Positions 62,176-64,000 of a stretch of 64,000 nucleotides of DNA are shown here, piece after piece. The DNA comes from CAWVSB01 sp036960375. Its GTDB lineage: Bacteria > Pseudomonadota > Gammaproteobacteria > Pseudomonadales > CAWVSB01. Positions within the stretch are counted from its first letter, which is position 1, and every line of letters begins with the position of its first letter. Location: NCBI GenBank assembly GCA_036960375.1, contig JBALVY010000004.1, forward strand, positions 62,001-126,000. Direction: 5' to 3'. Under the pieces are notes generated by a model that saw only the letters and a list, made by a program, of their open reading frames with translations, had not been told where the DNA came from and ran no database searches. Both the position numbers and the translations under genes were made by a program.

Positions 62176-63789
62176 ATGACAGAGTACGATTATATCATTG
62201 TAGGCGCCGGAACAGCGGGCTGTGTATTAGCCAACCGCCTCACAGCAGACGGCAAGCACAGTGTGTTATTGCTAGAGGCCGGTGGCAAAGATAACTACTT
62301 CTGGATCAAGATCCCGGTAGGCTATTTGTATACCATAGGCAACCCTCGCACCGACTGGTGTTATGAAACCGAACCCGACGAAGGCCTGAATGGCCGTACC
62401 ATCGGTTATGCCCGTGGCAAGGTGCTGGGTGGCTGCTCATCCATAAATGCCATGATATACATGCGCGGCCAGCGCAGTGATTACGAACATTGGGCCTCTT
62501 TGGGTAATCGAGGCTGGGGCTGGGATGACGTACTACCTGTATTTAAACAGTCGGAAAAATACCAGCATGGCGCTGACGAGTTTCACGGTGACCAAGGCGA
62601 AATGAATGTTGAAGAGCGTCGGGTCAATTGGGAAATCCTCGATGCCTGGCGCGAAGCCGCAGCCGAAGTCGGTATTCCTAAAATCGAAGAGTTCAACCGC
62701 GGCGATAATTTTGGCAACGCCTATTTCCAAATGAACCAGAAAAACGGCCAGCGCTGGAGTGCCGCACACGCTTTTTTAAATCCGGCCAAGGCACGGACCA
62801 ACCTGACTATCCGTATCAAGTCTCACGTGCTGGGTTTAGAACTTGAGACAACAGAGCAGGGCCTTAAAGCCATAGGTGTCAACGCACAATGTGGTAAAGA
62901 CGCGCCGATGCTATTTAAAGCACGTAGAGAAGTAATTTTGGCGGCAGGGGCTATTGGTTCACCACAAATACTGCAGCTGTCGGGTATCGGTCCCAAAGAA
63001 TTACTGCAGAGCCACGGCATAGAAGTTAAAAAGGATTTACCCGGTGTCGGTGAAAACCTGCAAGATCACCTTCAAGTGCGCACTGTGTATAAAGTCAGCA
63101 ATACCGTGACATTGAATCAGCGTTTCCACTCGTTAATTGGCAAAGCCGTAATGGGCATGGAATACGTATTCAAAAAATCTGGCCCACTGACCATGCCGCC
63201 CTCGCAACTAGGCGCCTTTACCAAAAGCGACCCATTGCAACCAACCGCCAATATGGAATGGCACGTGCAGCCCTTGTCATTAGATAAGTTTGGCGACCCG
63301 CTACACAAGTTCAATGCCATAACGCCCAGCGTGTGCAATTTACGCCCAACCAGCCGTGGCCACGTTCGTATTAACAGCGCAAAACCGGAAGATTACCCCA
63401 CCATCAAACAAAATTACCTGTCGACAGAAGAAGATAAACAAGTGGCGATAGCCGGCCTGCGCTATACCCGAAAAATTATGGCCGCCGATGCCCTAAAACC
63501 ATTCCAGCCAGAAGAGTGGAAACCCGGCCCCGACTTACAAACCGACCAGGACCTGTTAAACGCAGCAGGCGACCTGGGTACCACTATTTTTCACCCGGTA
63601 GGCACCTGTAAAATGGGCAACGACCCTATGGCTGTCGTCAACGACCGCCTACAAGTTCACGGCGTAGCAAATTTGCGCGTCATAGACGCCTCCATTATGC
63701 CCACCATCACCTCCGGTAATACCAACGCCCCCACAGTCATGATCGCCGAAAAAGGCGCCCAGTTCATACTGGAGGACGAAGCACTATAG
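62176..63789 (+). CDS. GMC-family FAD oxidoreductase (choline dehydrogenase-like)
   Basis: The 537-residue flavoenzyme begins YDYIIVGAGTAGCVLANRLT (FAD Rossmann motif) with LLLEAGGKD. It continues with GKVLGGCSSINAMIYMRGQRSDYEHWA (GMC signature 1), AAGAIGSPQILQLSGIGP (signature 2), and the catalytic His in FHPVGTCKMGN (H473) with SGNTNAPTVMIAEKG near the end. It oxidises an alcohol to an aldehyde or ketone; the AlkJ/choline dehydrogenase branch is likely. Together with the aldehyde dehydrogenase at 58852 it could convert an alcohol to an acid. The last codons (63771-63788) resemble the REP-like palindrome that follows. Confidence 0.9.
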   Translation: MTEYDYIIVGAGTAGCVLANRLTADGKHSVLLLEAGGKDNYFWIKIPVGYLYTIGNPRTDWCYETEPDEGLNGRTIGYARGKVLGGCSSINAMIYMRGQRSDYEHWASLGNRGWGWDDVLPVFKQSEKYQHGADEFHGDQGEMNVEERRVNWEILDAWREAAAEVGIPKIEEFNRGDNFGNAYFQMNQKNGQRWSAAHAFLNPAKARTNLTIRIKSHVLGLELETTEQGLKAIGVNAQCGKDAPMLFKARREVILAAGAIGSPQILQLSGIGPKELLQSHGIEVKKDLPGVGENLQDHLQVRTVYKVSNTVTLNQRFHSLIGKAVMGMEYVFKKSGPLTMPPSQLGAFTKSDPLQPTANMEWHVQPLSLDKFGDPLHKFNAITPSVCNLRPTSRGHVRINSAKPEDYPTIKQNYLSTEEDKQVAIAGLRYTRKIMAADALKPFQPEEWKPGPDLQTDQDLLNAAGDLGTTIFHPVGTCKMGNDPMAVVNDRLQVHGVANLRVIDASIMPTITSGNTNAPTVMIAEKGAQFILEDEAL

Positions 63790-63791
63790 AC

Positions 63792-63865
63792 TTATACAAT
63801 GGGGGACGGAGCACTATATCGGCGCCTACCGGCGCCGATATAGTGCTCCGTCCCCCATTGTATAA
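63792..63865. repeat. perfect 35-bp inverted repeat (REP-like element) next to RAYT gene
   Basis: Bases 63792-63826 are the exact reverse complement of 63831-63865, with a 4-base TACC loop. The arms contain GGGGGACGGAGCACTATA and end in GGCGCC at the centre. A direct near-copy of the same 18-mer (16 of 18 identical) overlaps the end of the upstream coding region at 63771-63788, 30 bases away. The element lies 55 bases before a REP-associated transposase gene, the usual place for the cognate palindromes of such enzymes. Confidence 0.85.
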
Positions 63866-63920
63866 TTTACATCTGCTACACTTCCTATTCAGTCCACCAA
63901 CGCAATCAAGGAAGATAGCG

Positions 63921-64000
63921 ATGCCAAGACGTGCAAGATTATGCCTGCCCGGTGTTCCGCACCATATTATTCAGCGCGGTAATAACCGCCAAGCCTGCTT
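63921..64000 (+). CDS. REP-associated tyrosine transposase (RAYT, Y1 family), 3' truncated by window
   Basis: ATG 63921 opens a frame, MPRRARLCLPGVPHHIIQRG, then NNRQACF, running off the window. The PRRARLCLPGxPHHIIQRGNNR block is the conserved N-terminus of the Y1 transposase/RAYT family (TnpA_REP). The HUH and tyrosine motifs would lie beyond the edge. AAGGAAG upstream (63909-63915) is a plausible ribosome site. Such proteins bind and nick REP palindromes like the one at 63792. Confidence 0.82.
   Translation, partial: MPRRARLCLPGVPHHIIQRGNNRQAC

Noticed and set aside
1..64000. CRISPR arrays, tRNA or rRNA genes, complete prophage or insertion sequences
   Set aside because: No regularly spaced repeats, cloverleaf-like segments, rRNA-like sequence or full transposase genes were seen apart from the truncated RAYT at the end.

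Overview
The window looks like a chromosomal segment of a marine, polysaccharide-degrading gammaproteobacterium, perhaps of the Cellvibrionales/Spongiibacteraceae type. That placement is inferred from gene content: a TonB-dependent receptor without SusD, many secreted sulfatases and glycosidases, FCD-type GntR regulators, and a flank with coniferyl-aldehyde dehydrogenase, an SCP2-PhyH fusion and a GMC oxidoreductase. No rRNA or other phylogenetic marker is present. No tRNA, CRISPR array or complete insertion sequence was seen.

Positions 2 to about 51476 form one large catabolic locus whose content points to sulfated L-fucose-containing polysaccharide (fucoidan/sulfated fucan) as substrate. 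It has five GH29-type alpha-L-fucosidases (one cut by the window start), five type I sulfatases, a GH141-like beta-helix glycosidase, two paralogous beta-helix proteins of unknown activity and a GH117-like propeller protein. It also has a TonB-dependent receptor, a FucP-type fucose symporter, a RhaT-type symporter, two mutarotases of different folds and two GntR-family regulators. A minus-strand operon (46683 to 41597) encodes an enolase-superfamily sugar-acid dehydratase, a zinc alcohol dehydrogenase, a KduD-like SDR, an AldA-like lactaldehyde dehydrogenase and a GntR regulator. This fits a non-phosphorylative L-fucose route ending in pyruvate plus lactate, but no lactonase or aldolase is visible here. 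No recognised endo-fucanase and no formylglycine-generating enzyme was seen in the window.

Three things do not fit a textbook polysaccharide locus. First, two DUF1501/DUF1800 gene pairs lie inside it, in opposite order. Second, a complete RND efflux triad (16070-21783) sits between sulfatases. Third, one regulator carries two DNA-binding winged-helix segments. Four gene starts in the locus share an AT-rich, partly palindromic promoter motif.

From 51655 the theme changes: an MscS-family channel, a Na/Pi cotransporter-PhoU fusion, then a minus-strand acyl-CoA ligase/enoyl-CoA hydratase/acyl-CoA dehydrogenase operon. These are followed by plus-strand aldehyde dehydrogenase, DUF1330, SCP2-PhyH dioxygenase and GMC oxidoreductase genes. 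This part suggests catabolism of aromatic, terpenoid or sterol-like compounds. The window ends with a perfect 35-bp inverted repeat directly upstream of a truncated REP-associated tyrosine transposase (RAYT) gene.
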